The notes below the pieces were generated by a model. It did no database searches, was not told the DNA's origin, and worked only from the letters and a program-made list of their open reading frames with translations. 64,000 bases of DNA from JAVBKV01 sp031553885 (GTDB lineage Bacteria; Bacteroidota; Bacteroidia; Bacteroidales; Azobacteroidaceae), in the NCBI GenBank assembly GCA_031553885.1, contig JAVBKV010000003.1:1-64000 (forward strand), given 5' to 3'. Position 1 is the first letter of the stretch; each line of letters starts with the position of its first letter. A program made the translations under genes and the position numbers. Below are positions 17,074 to 25,594 of the stretch, in pieces.

Positions 17074-18129
17074 ATGAAAATGAGAACCAACTTGTTCGAT
17101 CCGACTAAATCGATCATTTTATTTGCGGCCATAATTATGGGCTTCATCCTTTCTTTCAATGGCTGGGAACAGGTTTTTGCCAAGGCAGATAAATATCCGT
17201 TGGATCAGAGTCTTTTTCTGATTCTGGCCCAATCGGTTTGTTTTGCCTTTCTGGGATTCAGTATCTGGTATGTGAATTTGTTTTTCAAAATCAGGTCGTG
17301 GCAGTGGAAATTGATTGTTTCTGTGGCTGTATTGATTGCTTTCTGCATCATCAATAACCTTTGGGTGGGTCCTTATGTGCACCCTCTCAATGACATTATC
17401 AAAAACTATGAAAAGTCAGAACGACATTTTTATGACTCTGAAAAAATTTGGGTGGCCAAATCAGTTATTGTATTCCTGGTGTGCTACATGTCTTCGTGGC
17501 TGCTTATGCTTACCAAACATAAAATGGAGGCGGAACACAATTATGAAAACCTCGAAAAGCAGGCGCTTCAAAGTAAAATCGATGCACTTAACAATCAGAT
17601 AAACCCCCATTTCTTTTTTAATTCGCTCAACTCGCTTTACTCGCTTGTCTTTAATGACGAGAAAGCCAAATCGCTTGAGTATATCAACAACATGTCAGCG
17701 GCATTCCGGTACATTATGCAGAGCGAGCAAAAGCGTCTTGTTCCTTTAAGGGAAGAGATCGGCTTTCTGGATACTTACCTGTTTATGCTAAAGGTGAAGT
17801 ATGACAAAAAATTACAGGTGGATAGATCGTTTCTTGAAAAATATTACGACTTTCTGTTGCCCGTATTATCGTTGTTACCCTTAATTGAGAATGTGACCAA
17901 ACACAACGAAATAAGTAACCGGTATCCGATGCAGGTGGAGATATTTGTCGATGAAAATTTGAATCTTGTCTTTTCTAATAAAAAAAGGGAACGTCTGGAT
18001 GTGTCCTCGGTAGGGGTAGGGCTCGATAATCTGAATAAAAGAGTGAGCCTGATCATTGGAAAAGAAATTGTTGTTGAAGATGAAGTCGCCCGCTTTACGG
18101 TGAAAGTTCCGTTAACTCCCAAGGAATAA
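17074..18129 (+). CDS. LytS/YpdA-type sensor histidine kinase
   Basis: 351 aa from the ATG at 17074; the TTG-initiated extension from 17032 is rejected because it overlaps the likely promoter. Four hydrophobic segments (about 13-29, 47-70, 80-97, 128-147) form the membrane sensor. A short coiled linker leads to the His_kinase domain with NPHFFFNSLNSL, giving phospho-acceptor H179. The C-terminal ATPase has IENVTKH (N box) and VGVGLDNLNKR (G box). Pairs with the LytTR regulator 20 bp downstream. The signal is unknown. It is next to the convergent gadBC genes, but control of them is only a guess. Confidence 0.92.
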   Translation: MKMRTNLFDPTKSIILFAAIIMGFILSFNGWEQVFAKADKYPLDQSLFLILAQSVCFAFLGFSIWYVNLFFKIRSWQWKLIVSVAVLIAFCIINNLWVGPYVHPLNDIIKNYEKSERHFYDSEKIWVAKSVIVFLVCYMSSWLLMLTKHKMEAEHNYENLEKQALQSKIDALNNQINPHFFFNSLNSLYSLVFNDEKAKSLEYINNMSAAFRYIMQSEQKRLVPLREEIGFLDTYLFMLKVKYDKKLQVDRSFLEKYYDFLLPVLSLLPLIENVTKHNEISNRYPMQVEIFVDENLNLVFSNKKRERLDVSSVGVGLDNLNKRVSLIIGKEIVVEDEVARFTVKVPLTPKE

Positions 18130-18149
18130 TTATCTAAAAAATCGGAATT

Positions 18150-18902
18150 ATGCATGTAATTATAGTCGAAGATGAAGTGGCTGCAGGAGAGAATATAAAG
18201 AATATTCTCAAAACGCTCGATCCTGAAATAAACATACTGGCCTGTCTCGATACGGTTTCATCGACTGTTTCGTGGTTACGTTCCAATCGGAAACCCGATC
18301 TTATTTTTATGGATGTACAACTTGCCGACGGACAGTCGTTCAGTGTTTTTGAACTCGTCGAAGTTGAAACGCCGGTTATTTTTACTACTGCGTATGATGA
18401 ATATGCGATTAAAGCATTTAAGGTAAACAGCATTGATTACCTGTTGAAACCGATTACCATTGAAGCGGTAAATAATGCTCTGAATAAATATAAAAAACTG
18501 ACGCTTCCGGGGCTGGATCAATCCTTGCGAAACCTCGAACAGCTTGTCCGTCCGAAGGATTTTCTTAAACGGGTACTGATATCGGTTCAGGATAAGATTA
18601 TTCCGGTGGTAACGGAAGATATAGCTTATTTTTATAATACGAATGGAGCGAGCAGGTTGGTTACAAAGGAAGGGAAGTCCTATCCGATTGATAAATCCCT
18701 TGATTTCATAATGGAAAGCCTTGACCCTTCCGTTTTTTACAGAGCAAACCGGCAATTTATTCTTTCCAAGGATATAATCGAAAGTATAACGATATGGTTT
18801 GACAGCCGGTTGCTGATAAATATGAACGTAGATACCCCGGAGCGTATCTACGTTTCCAAAAACAGAGCTGCGCTGTTTAAGAAATGGTTTGCACTGAGTT
18901 AA
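18150..18902 (+). CDS. LytTR-family response regulator
   Basis: 250 aa. Receiver domain (1-125) with E7-D8-E9, phospho-acceptor D55 in IFMDVQL, T80 and K100 in DYLLKP. LytTR DNA-binding domain (about 150-250) with the typical FYNTNG...YPIDKSLDFIMESLDPSVFYRANRQ pattern. Cognate partner of the upstream sensor kinase. Its stop codon shares the palindrome TTAA with the stop of the convergent gadC, so the two transcripts overlap at their ends. Target promoters are unknown. Confidence 0.93.
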   Translation: MHVIIVEDEVAAGENIKNILKTLDPEINILACLDTVSSTVSWLRSNRKPDLIFMDVQLADGQSFSVFELVEVETPVIFTTAYDEYAIKAFKVNSIDYLLKPITIEAVNNALNKYKKLTLPGLDQSLRNLEQLVRPKDFLKRVLISVQDKIIPVVTEDIAYFYNTNGASRLVTKEGKSYPIDKSLDFIMESLDPSVFYRANRQFILSKDIIESITIWFDSRLLINMNVDTPERIYVSKNRAALFKKWFALS

Positions 18903-20350
18903 TATCCGGTACTCGTCTTTTTTTGCTTTTTCCTTTTCTGAATAATACTGATAATGATCGGAATTGCCAGGAATAGTATATTACCGGCAAGAACCAATCC
19001 TACATACATAGACGGACTACCTATGGGTAACTGAGAAGGAGGAAAAAAGGCAACAATGAAGGAAAAAACAACTGCAGCTAACCCGATACCTGCCACCATC
19101 CACATTCCTTTATAGCCTCCCGGTACTTTATACAGCCGCGGCAGATCCGGTTGTGTTTTCCGTAGCTTGATACCTGCTGCATACATCAACATGTACATGA
19201 TAAGGTACAGGCCGATAGTTAGCGCACTTAGCAGGAAAAAGGCTACGCTCACATCGTCAATAATAAAGTAGAGCGAAGAAAGAATAGTAACAATTACTCC
19301 CTGCAACAGCAGAATGTTAACCTGGATACCGTTTTTGTTCGTTTTTACAAGTGTCCGCGGCAATTGACCGTCACGGGCGGTCCACAACAGTCCCCTGCTG
19401 GGACCTGAAATCCAAGACATTACTCCGGCTAATGCTCCGAAAGCAATCAACGCACATATTACATTGGTAGCCCATCCTACATGATAGGTGTTGAATAGAT
19501 GCTGGAACGTAAGCATTAACCCGTCTTGTAAATTGATATCCTTATACGGCATGACAACAGAAACAGCCAGTGCTCCCAGGGTAAATAATATAAATGAAAT
19601 GATAGCGGCAAGAAATATGGCAACCGGAAATTGCTTCCTGGGATTTTTCATTTCACTGGCATGGACAGCATGTACTTCGACTCCGGCAAACATCAATACG
19701 ATTCCCGCTAAAAATGCGATATTACTGATATTGGTTATATGCGGAAAGAAACGGGGATGAGCGTGACTCCCCTCCATATTTACCAAAACGGTCTCGGAAG
19801 CTGGTAAATGCTCCAATGAGATAGGTTGTCCGTCTATTATCCAATATACAGCCATGACAATGATGACTACTCCCGGCAATACGGTTCCCAGTAAAAATCC
19901 GCGGCTTGTAATCCTGGATATAACCGATGTCCCTTTCAATGTAATCCAGGTGGCGAACCAGTACATGGCAATCGAAAAAATGCCCACGAATGTTCCATCC
20001 TGGGCCAGGGTATGCCTGCCGATCAGATAAGCTACGGCAGCAGCAGCAAAAGACAACACGGTAGGATACCAGACTACATTTTGTATCCATTGCATAAAAA
20101 TAGCAATAAATCCCAGACGCTCATTGAAGGCTTCTTTTACCCAGGTATATACTCCTCCTCCTTTTTCAGCAAAAGCGCTGCCCAGTTCAGCACTGACAAG
20201 AGCCGCCGGAATAAGAAATAGAAATGTGGCAAAAAGGATATAAAAAAACATGGTTAATTCCTCCTGAGCCATCATCGGAAGCGCTCTGAGACTAATGACA
20301 GCCGCTGCGGTCATCAGGGCTAATTGCCAGGTTGTAATGTATTTTTTCAT
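18899..20350 (-). CDS. gadC: Glutamate/GABA antiporter (APC family, GadC-like)
   Basis: 483 aa, about 12 membrane helices, APC amino-acid antiporter. The first helix (MTAAAVISLRALP) and the following AEKGGGVYTWVKEAF and WIQNVVWYPTVLS segments match the GadC/YjeM branch. It lies 11 bp after the glutamate decarboxylase gene in the same direction, which supports glutamate import in exchange for GABA. The C-terminus is short and basic (KKRKKQKK), so the pH-gating C-plug of E. coli GadC (511 aa) may be reduced. The stop codon overlaps that of the LytTR regulator. Confidence 0.88.
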   Translation of the reverse strand: MKKYITTWQLALMTAAAVISLRALPMMAQEELTMFFYILFATFLFLIPAALVSAELGSAFAEKGGGVYTWVKEAFNERLGFIAIFMQWIQNVVWYPTVLSFAAAAVAYLIGRHTLAQDGTFVGIFSIAMYWFATWITLKGTSVISRITSRGFLLGTVLPGVVIIVMAVYWIIDGQPISLEHLPASETVLVNMEGSHAHPRFFPHITNISNIAFLAGIVLMFAGVEVHAVHASEMKNPRKQFPVAIFLAAIISFILFTLGALAVSVVMPYKDINLQDGLMLTFQHLFNTYHVGWATNVICALIAFGALAGVMSWISGPSRGLLWTARDGQLPRTLVKTNKNGIQVNILLLQGVIVTILSSLYFIIDDVSVAFFLLSALTIGLYLIMYMLMYAAGIKLRKTQPDLPRLYKVPGGYKGMWMVAGIGLAAVVFSFIVAFFPPSQLPIGSPSMYVGLVLAGNILFLAIPIIISIIQKRKKQKKTSTGY

Positions 20351-20361
20351 GGATGTAACAT

Positions 20362-21750
20362 TTATGAGTGGTGATATCCTCCGGCTTCCTGTTCGGTAAG
20401 TCTCTTTTTTCCGGGATCTTTTTTCAGATCTTCAATGTCCCGCCTTATATCATCCAGAAACAATTGGGCGAGATCATGGCTGAAGCCGTGCCTGATTACA
20501 ACACGCTGTATTACCCTGTCCTGGCAATTAGCAGGTAGAGAATAAGAGGCGACTTGCCATCCTCGGGCCCTTAACTTATCCGATAAATCATATAGATTAA
20601 ATCCCGGATCAATGTCTTTTTTCAGCGCCCAGGCAGCTCCGGGCAAGGCACTTCGTCCGTCATAGACTACATTAAACAAACCTATTTTGTCGATTTCTTC
20701 AGCGATGTAAATTCCATGGTCGAGGCAGGCCTGCTGAATCCGTCGGTAACCTTCACGACCATTTCGTAACAGGTTGTAGTATTGCGCAACAATCTGGCCT
20801 CCCGGACGGGAAAAATTAAGTGAGAAGGTCGGCATGTCACCTCCGAGGTAATTTACCCTGAAAATGAGGTCCTCGGGTAAATCTTCTGATTCCCGCCAGA
20901 CCACCCATCCCACACCTATGGGAGACAAGCCGAATTTATGACCCGAAGCATTGATTGATTTTACACGTGACAACCTGAAATCCCAAACGATATCGGGTTG
21001 AAGAAAGGGAGCAATGAAACCGCCACTTGCCGCATCGACATGTATGGGTATGTCTATTCCGGTCCTTTCCTGGAGATCGTCCAGCATCTGGCAAATGCTT
21101 TCCACATTCTCATATTGAAGTGTAAAAGTAACTCCCAGAGTCGGTATTACGCCGATTGTATTTTCATCAATTCGTTTCAATACTTCTCCCGGATTCATCA
21201 GTAAACGGTCGTGTTCCATGGGTATTTCACGTAGTTCTACATCAAAATACCGGGCGAACTTATGCCAGCAGACCTGTACCGGACCGGTAATCAGGTTTGG
21301 CTTGTCGAACGGTTTTCCTTCTTTTTTTCTTTTTTCCCTCCACTTCCATTTCAAGGCAAGTCCCCCGAGCATACAGGCTTCGCTCGATCCGGTGGTAGAA
21401 CAACCTATTGTAGTAGCTCCTTGCGGGGAATTCCAGAGATCAGCCAGCATGTGAACACAACGCTTTTCGATTTCGGCCGTTTGGGGGTATTCATCCTTAT
21501 CGATCATGTTTTTGTTGATGCAATGATCCATGATTTGATGAGTCTCTTCGTCCGCATACGTCTGACAAAAAGTAGCAAGGTTCTGTTTGGCATTACCATC
21601 CAGTAATAGCTCATCGAGAATAAGATCGGCAATGGCTGAGGAATCTTCCGGGTTTTCCGGTATTTTATACTTGGGGACACCTCTTGTTGTTGACGGCAAC
21701 GTATAAGTATCAAACAGACTTTCCGTACCTTTAATTAAATGTAATGGCAT
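20362..21750 (-). CDS. gadB: Glutamate decarboxylase
   Basis: 462 aa, PLP-dependent, converts glutamate to GABA and CO2 while consuming a proton (acid resistance). Group II decarboxylase signatures: CSTTGSSEA (117-125), the cofactor aspartate in HVDAASGG (D239), and SINASGHKFG with Schiff-base K272. Length matches E. coli GadB (466). It ends in HHS, a His-containing tail comparable with the E. coli C-terminus that closes the active site at neutral pH, so pH-gated autoinhibition may be conserved. First gene of gadB-gadC. No clear TAnnTTTG box was found upstream. Confidence 0.95.
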   Translation of the reverse strand: MPLHLIKGTESLFDTYTLPSTTRGVPKYKIPENPEDSSAIADLILDELLLDGNAKQNLATFCQTYADEETHQIMDHCINKNMIDKDEYPQTAEIEKRCVHMLADLWNSPQGATTIGCSTTGSSEACMLGGLALKWKWREKRKKEGKPFDKPNLITGPVQVCWHKFARYFDVELREIPMEHDRLLMNPGEVLKRIDENTIGVIPTLGVTFTLQYENVESICQMLDDLQERTGIDIPIHVDAASGGFIAPFLQPDIVWDFRLSRVKSINASGHKFGLSPIGVGWVVWRESEDLPEDLIFRVNYLGGDMPTFSLNFSRPGGQIVAQYYNLLRNGREGYRRIQQACLDHGIYIAEEIDKIGLFNVVYDGRSALPGAAWALKKDIDPGFNLYDLSDKLRARGWQVASYSLPANCQDRVIQRVVIRHGFSHDLAQLFLDDIRRDIEDLKKDPGKKRLTEQEAGGYHHS

Positions 21751-22024
21751 AAATTGGTTAAAATTAGTACATTATCACCCGAATCTTCAATTGTCAACAT
21801 CAGTAGGGGAGAAGAATGTATGTAATCGTAAAGTTTTGTAAAAACATAGTCTCATCCCGGTGTCAAACATGATATGTCATCCCGGACGGATAGGCAGGTT
21901 AAGATAGACGTCTTTCTTTTAAGGTCATCAGCAGGGGATTGTTCCCTACATGAAAAAACGGATATTTTTCTGTTATTGTTTTGCCTTAATTCTTAAATTA
22001 TATTAAAAATAAATGTTATTGAAT
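21751..22024. other. Intergenic region gadB/DEAD-box helicase with TCATCCCGG repeat
   Basis: 274 bp without a gene. TCATCCCGG occurs twice (21852-21860 and 21877-21885), like fragments of a dispersed intergenic repeat. It must contain the gadB promoter and the end of the helicase transcript, but neither is clear-cut. Confidence 0.35.
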
Positions 22025-23827
22025 TTATCCCTTGAAATATCCCTTTTTTTCACGGTTTGTTTTCTTCTTATCTTTTTGTTTGTGATTTTCTTTAAAATCA
22101 TTCCGGAAATCATCTTTTCTACTGCGGTTTCCATATTCTATTTTCTTTTTCCGGTCTTCGGACGGAGTCTCCTGTGCAATTTCCACGGCAATTTTCCGGC
22201 CCAGCGTTTTGTTGTTATTCAAGGCTTTGATTACACGTTGGCTTTCTTCTTCCGGAACCTCAAAAAAGGAAAAGTTCTTCAGCAGGTCGATTTTCCCGAT
22301 GGCAATTTTTTTACCGGGAACGAGATCATTGATAATTCCGATTAAATCCTGGGGCCATAAGCCATCGGTCTTTCCGAGGTTAAGAAACAAACGGGTATAT
22401 CCTGCTTCGGACGCCCTTCCGGTTCCTCTGCCTGATTTCCTGTAGTCCTGTTCTCCCTTTTCAAAACGTCCGCCTTTTTCAAAACGTCCGCCTCTTTCTT
22501 CAGGCGATTCGATCTCTCCGGCAACCTGATAGTAATCGATGAGGCGGTTGAATTCAAGGGAAATCAATCGCTTGATGATGTCTTCTTTATCCAACCAGTC
22601 TAATTTCCGGTAGATGGAAGGCAGGATCTCCTGAATTTCCTCTTCCGACACTTTTACCTTTTCGATTTTATCTACAAAACTGAAGAGCTGTTTTTCACAA
22701 ATTTGTTTTCCGGATGGAATGCTTCCTTGTTCAAACTGCTTATTGATGATTTTTTCAATCTGTTTGACCTTATGTTTTTCTTTCAGGTGGATGATGGAAA
22801 TGGATGTTCCTGTTTTTCCTGCCCGGCCCGTACGGCCGCTCCGGTGGGTATAAGCTTCCACATCATCCGGCAAGCCATAGTTAATGACATGGGTCAGGTC
22901 GTCCACATCCAGTCCCCGGGCAGCGACATCAGTTGCTACCAACAGTTGCAGGTTCCGGATACGGAATTTCTGCATCACATAGTCACGCTGTTGCTGGGAG
23001 AGATCTCCGTGTAACGAATCGGCATTGTAACCGTCTTTAATCAATAAATCGGCAATTTCCTGGGTTTCTTTCCTCGTACGGCAAAAGATGATACCGTAAA
23101 TATTCGGATTGTAATCGGCGATGCGTTTTAATACCAGGTATTTATCCTTGGCATTGACCATGTAATAAATATGCCGGACTGTTTTTGCTCCTTCATTTTT
23201 TTTCCCGATTATGATTTCTTTGGGAGAGCGCATGTATTTTTTCGTGATCTGTGCGATTCCGGCAGGCATGGTTGCAGAAAAAAGCAACATATTCCGGTTT
23301 TCCGGGATTTCAGCCAAAATTGCATCGATACTTTCCGAAAAGCCCATGTTCAGCATTTCGTCGGCTTCGTCAAGTATGACGTTGCGTACTGATTGCAGGT
23401 TGACGGTTTTCCGGTTGAGCAGATCGATTAGCCGGCCGGGAGTAGCCACGACGACATGAACTCCCCGTCTCAATGCTTTTATCTGGCTTTCGATGCTGGA
23501 GCCTCCGTAAACCGGAAGCACTTTCAAATCATCCATGTATTTGGAGTAGTCGTTGAGATCGTCTGCTATCTGCAGGCATAGTTCCCTGGTAGGGCAAAGG
23601 ATGACAGCCTGAGGTTGAACCAGGTTGATCTGAATGCGTTGTAAAATGGGTAGCCCGAATGCAGCGGTTTTTCCTGTACCTGTCTGAGCCAAAGCAATAA
23701 CTTCATTGTCGTTGCCGAGTAAATAGGGAATCACTTCTTCTTGTACCGGCATGGGCGATTCGTAGCCCAGTTCGCTGATTGCCCGAACAATAACAGGGGC
23801 AACACCTAATTCTTCAAATGTTTTCAA
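22025..23827 (-). CDS. deaD: DEAD-box RNA helicase (DeaD/CsdA-like)
   Basis: 600 aa. SF2 helicase core with AQTGTGKT (motif I), PTREL, TPGRLIDL, DEAD, SAT and HRSGRTGRAG in order. A charged Gly/Arg linker with a duplicated GRFEKG unit follows, then a C-terminal DbpA-type RNA-binding domain (RLFLNLGKTDGLWPQDLIGIIND) and a basic tail. Likely remodels structured RNA in ribosome assembly, mRNA decay or cold adaptation. Its -7 box overlaps the stop codon of the upstream phosphatase gene. DeaD is the closest named family; the exact role is not determined. Confidence 0.92.
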   Translation of the reverse strand: MKTFEELGVAPVIVRAISELGYESPMPVQEEVIPYLLGNDNEVIALAQTGTGKTAAFGLPILQRIQINLVQPQAVILCPTRELCLQIADDLNDYSKYMDDLKVLPVYGGSSIESQIKALRRGVHVVVATPGRLIDLLNRKTVNLQSVRNVILDEADEMLNMGFSESIDAILAEIPENRNMLLFSATMPAGIAQITKKYMRSPKEIIIGKKNEGAKTVRHIYYMVNAKDKYLVLKRIADYNPNIYGIIFCRTRKETQEIADLLIKDGYNADSLHGDLSQQQRDYVMQKFRIRNLQLLVATDVAARGLDVDDLTHVINYGLPDDVEAYTHRSGRTGRAGKTGTSISIIHLKEKHKVKQIEKIINKQFEQGSIPSGKQICEKQLFSFVDKIEKVKVSEEEIQEILPSIYRKLDWLDKEDIIKRLISLEFNRLIDYYQVAGEIESPEERGGRFEKGGRFEKGEQDYRKSGRGTGRASEAGYTRLFLNLGKTDGLWPQDLIGIINDLVPGKKIAIGKIDLLKNFSFFEVPEEESQRVIKALNNNKTLGRKIAVEIAQETPSEDRKKKIEYGNRSRKDDFRNDFKENHKQKDKKKTNREKKGYFKG

Positions 23828-23855
23828 AATGGATGATTTCTTAAAAAATAGGGCG

Positions 23856-23863
23856 CAAAGTTA
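23856..23863 (-). promoter_or_regulatory. -7 box of the DEAD-box helicase gene
   Basis: The minus strand reads TAACTTTG (TAnnTTTG). It begins on the TAA stop codon of the phosphatase lipoprotein gene (23861-23863) and lies 29 nt before the helicase ATG. Confidence 0.55.
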
Positions 23864-24940
23864 CGGTTTATTTCTGTTAATCTGCTGATAAAGCAATAAA
23901 TCTTTCAACTTTTCTCGTTTTTTAGCTGTGAGGCCCAGTTCTTTTTCAAAATAATTATTGAAAGAACCGTAATCTTTAGTGATTTTATTCAACACATAAC
24001 TGATACTTTCCTTATTTGTGCTGTATAAGGCAGTTAGCGTTTCCTGTACCTCATCTGAAAATCCCCTTGCATCCACAAGCATATCCGGGTCAATATTGTC
24101 ATTTGACATGTAATCCTGCATGATCTGATCTTCGTTCACATCCAGGGCGGCAAGAACAAGTGCGGCAGCAATCCCGCTACGTTCTTTACCGATCGAGCAA
24201 AACATCAATACCGGATAATTTTTTTCTTCCAGAAGGATTTCAAACATTTTTTTGAAATATTCCGAATTGTTTTCGAGCAGATAAGCGTGAACATCCTGCG
24301 AAAGGATGATAACATCTCCCTTTTTCATTTCTCCCGACAGAATCTTATCAAAGAACAGGTTGGTGTTCGGGCTGTTCAGGGGCAGGTTAAAAACCTGGGG
24401 AGCCTTGTATTTGGAAGGGAACCGATAGCTTTCTTTATCTGTTCTGAAGTCGATGATTGTCTGGATATTCAGGTTATTCAGGATTTCGACATCGTAGGGA
24501 GATGCATAGGACAATGTTCCGGAACGATAAAGCTTTCCCCACCGGGTTTGCTTTTTTTCCCGGTTATAATATCCTCCCAAGTCCCGCATGTTAATAATCC
24601 GGTCGGTACGAATTACCCGTTCTGCTGTGATTACCGAATATTCTTTATTAAATATCAGTTGAAAATAGCTTCGCTCCAGGCCATGCATGGCAAAAACCGT
24701 CTTATAGCCGACATTTATATGCTGCTCTGCAATCGGGGAGTATACATTGAAGGAATCCGGTTTGCCGGATTCGTATATTTTTACTGTTCCTTCGATCGGA
24801 GGAAAAGTTTCCCATTTAATCAGGTAATTTCCCGCAGAACCAGCCTCACAGGCAGCCCGGATTTCCGGGTTCTCTTTGTGGGAACAGGAAGACAACCCGA
24901 CCATGCATAATAAAGAAAGTATAACTAACTTATCCGACAT
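23861..24940 (-). CDS. Tyrosine-protein phosphatase-family lipoprotein
   Basis: 359 aa. Signal peptide with lipobox LSSC (Cys 19), so exported and lipid-anchored. Residues about 25-105 look like a beta-sandwich extension. The phosphatase domain carries NMRDLGGY (117-124), IDFRTDKE and the P-loop CSIGKERSG (C248, R254), the C-x5-R signature of the Y_phosphatase3 family (IphP/SidE-like dual-specificity enzymes). Substrate (phosphoprotein, phosphoinositide or other) unknown. A -7 box at 24970-24977 lies 30 nt upstream. Confidence 0.87.
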   Translation of the reverse strand: MSDKLVILSLLCMVGLSSCSHKENPEIRAACEAGSAGNYLIKWETFPPIEGTVKIYESGKPDSFNVYSPIAEQHINVGYKTVFAMHGLERSYFQLIFNKEYSVITAERVIRTDRIINMRDLGGYYNREKKQTRWGKLYRSGTLSYASPYDVEILNNLNIQTIIDFRTDKESYRFPSKYKAPQVFNLPLNSPNTNLFFDKILSGEMKKGDVIILSQDVHAYLLENNSEYFKKMFEILLEEKNYPVLMFCSIGKERSGIAAALVLAALDVNEDQIMQDYMSNDNIDPDMLVDARGFSDEVQETLTALYSTNKESISYVLNKITKDYGSFNNYFEKELGLTAKKREKLKDLLLYQQINRNKP

Positions 24941-24969
24941 GTAAAAAATCTTTTGAGTAACTTGTAATA

Positions 24970-24977
24970 CAAATGTA
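24970..24977 (-). promoter_or_regulatory. -7 box of the tyrosine phosphatase lipoprotein gene
   Basis: The minus strand reads TACATTTG, a perfect TAnnTTTG match 30 nt before the start codon. Confidence 0.5.
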
Positions 24978-25028
24978 AGAAGAAAAACAGTCCGATAGAA
25001 GACATTAAATTAATTTAACGAAAGGAGT

Positions 25029-25079
25029 TAAAAATAGAAAGAAGTCGTATCGACGTAGTGTTCCCGTGATACGACTTCA
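25029..25079 (-). terminator. Intrinsic terminator of the FKBP-FKBP-Lrp unit
   Basis: GAAGTCGTATC at 25041-25051 pairs with GATACGACTTC at 25068-25078. On the minus strand the stem is followed by TTTCTATTTTTAAC, so it terminates leftward transcription 17 bp after the lrp stop. Confidence 0.8.
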
Positions 25080-25095
25080 TATTCTGAGTATGTTG

Positions 25096-25560
25096 TCAAA
25101 TAAGATTTGTTACCGGAATCTCCCGTTTAAAACTTTGACGCAGAGAAATCAGTGTTTCTGTGGAAATGACACCAGGTATTTCCTGGATCCGTCCATTCAG
25201 CAGTTCCATTAAATGCTCGTTATCCCGGGCATATAACTTGATTAGCATGGTGTATGGTCCGGTAGTAAAGTGACATTCCACAATTTCGGGAATTTTCTCA
25301 AATTCGGGGGCTACATCTTTATACATGGAGCCTCGTTCCAGTTTTACGCCAATGTAAGTACAGGTGTTGAAACCAAGAACTTTTGGATTGATGTGATAAC
25401 CGGATCCGATAATCACTTTCATTTCAACCATTTTTTGTACCCGTTGATGGATCGCAGCACGTGACACTCCGCAAACTTCCGCAACATCCTTAAAAGGAAT
25501 ACGAGCGTTTTGGGAAATGATTTCTAAGATTTTTCGATCTAATTTATCAATCTTTTCCAT
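25096..25560 (-). CDS. Lrp/AsnC-family transcriptional regulator
   Basis: 154 aa, the standard length. N-terminal HTH (IPFKDVAEVCGVSRAAIHQRVQKM, about 21-44), followed by the RAM ligand-binding domain (GVKLERG, VECHFTTGPYTMLIKLYARD). Such proteins sense amino acids and usually form octamers on DNA. It lies 34 bp after an FKBP gene and just before a strong terminator, so it is likely the last gene of the unit. Ligand and regulon unknown. Confidence 0.93.
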   Translation of the reverse strand: MEKIDKLDRKILEIISQNARIPFKDVAEVCGVSRAAIHQRVQKMVEMKVIIGSGYHINPKVLGFNTCTYIGVKLERGSMYKDVAPEFEKIPEIVECHFTTGPYTMLIKLYARDNEHLMELLNGRIQEIPGVISTETLISLRQSFKREIPVTNLI

Positions 25561-25594
25561 AATAGTGGGTATTGTTTTAACGGGATTCCTGTTT

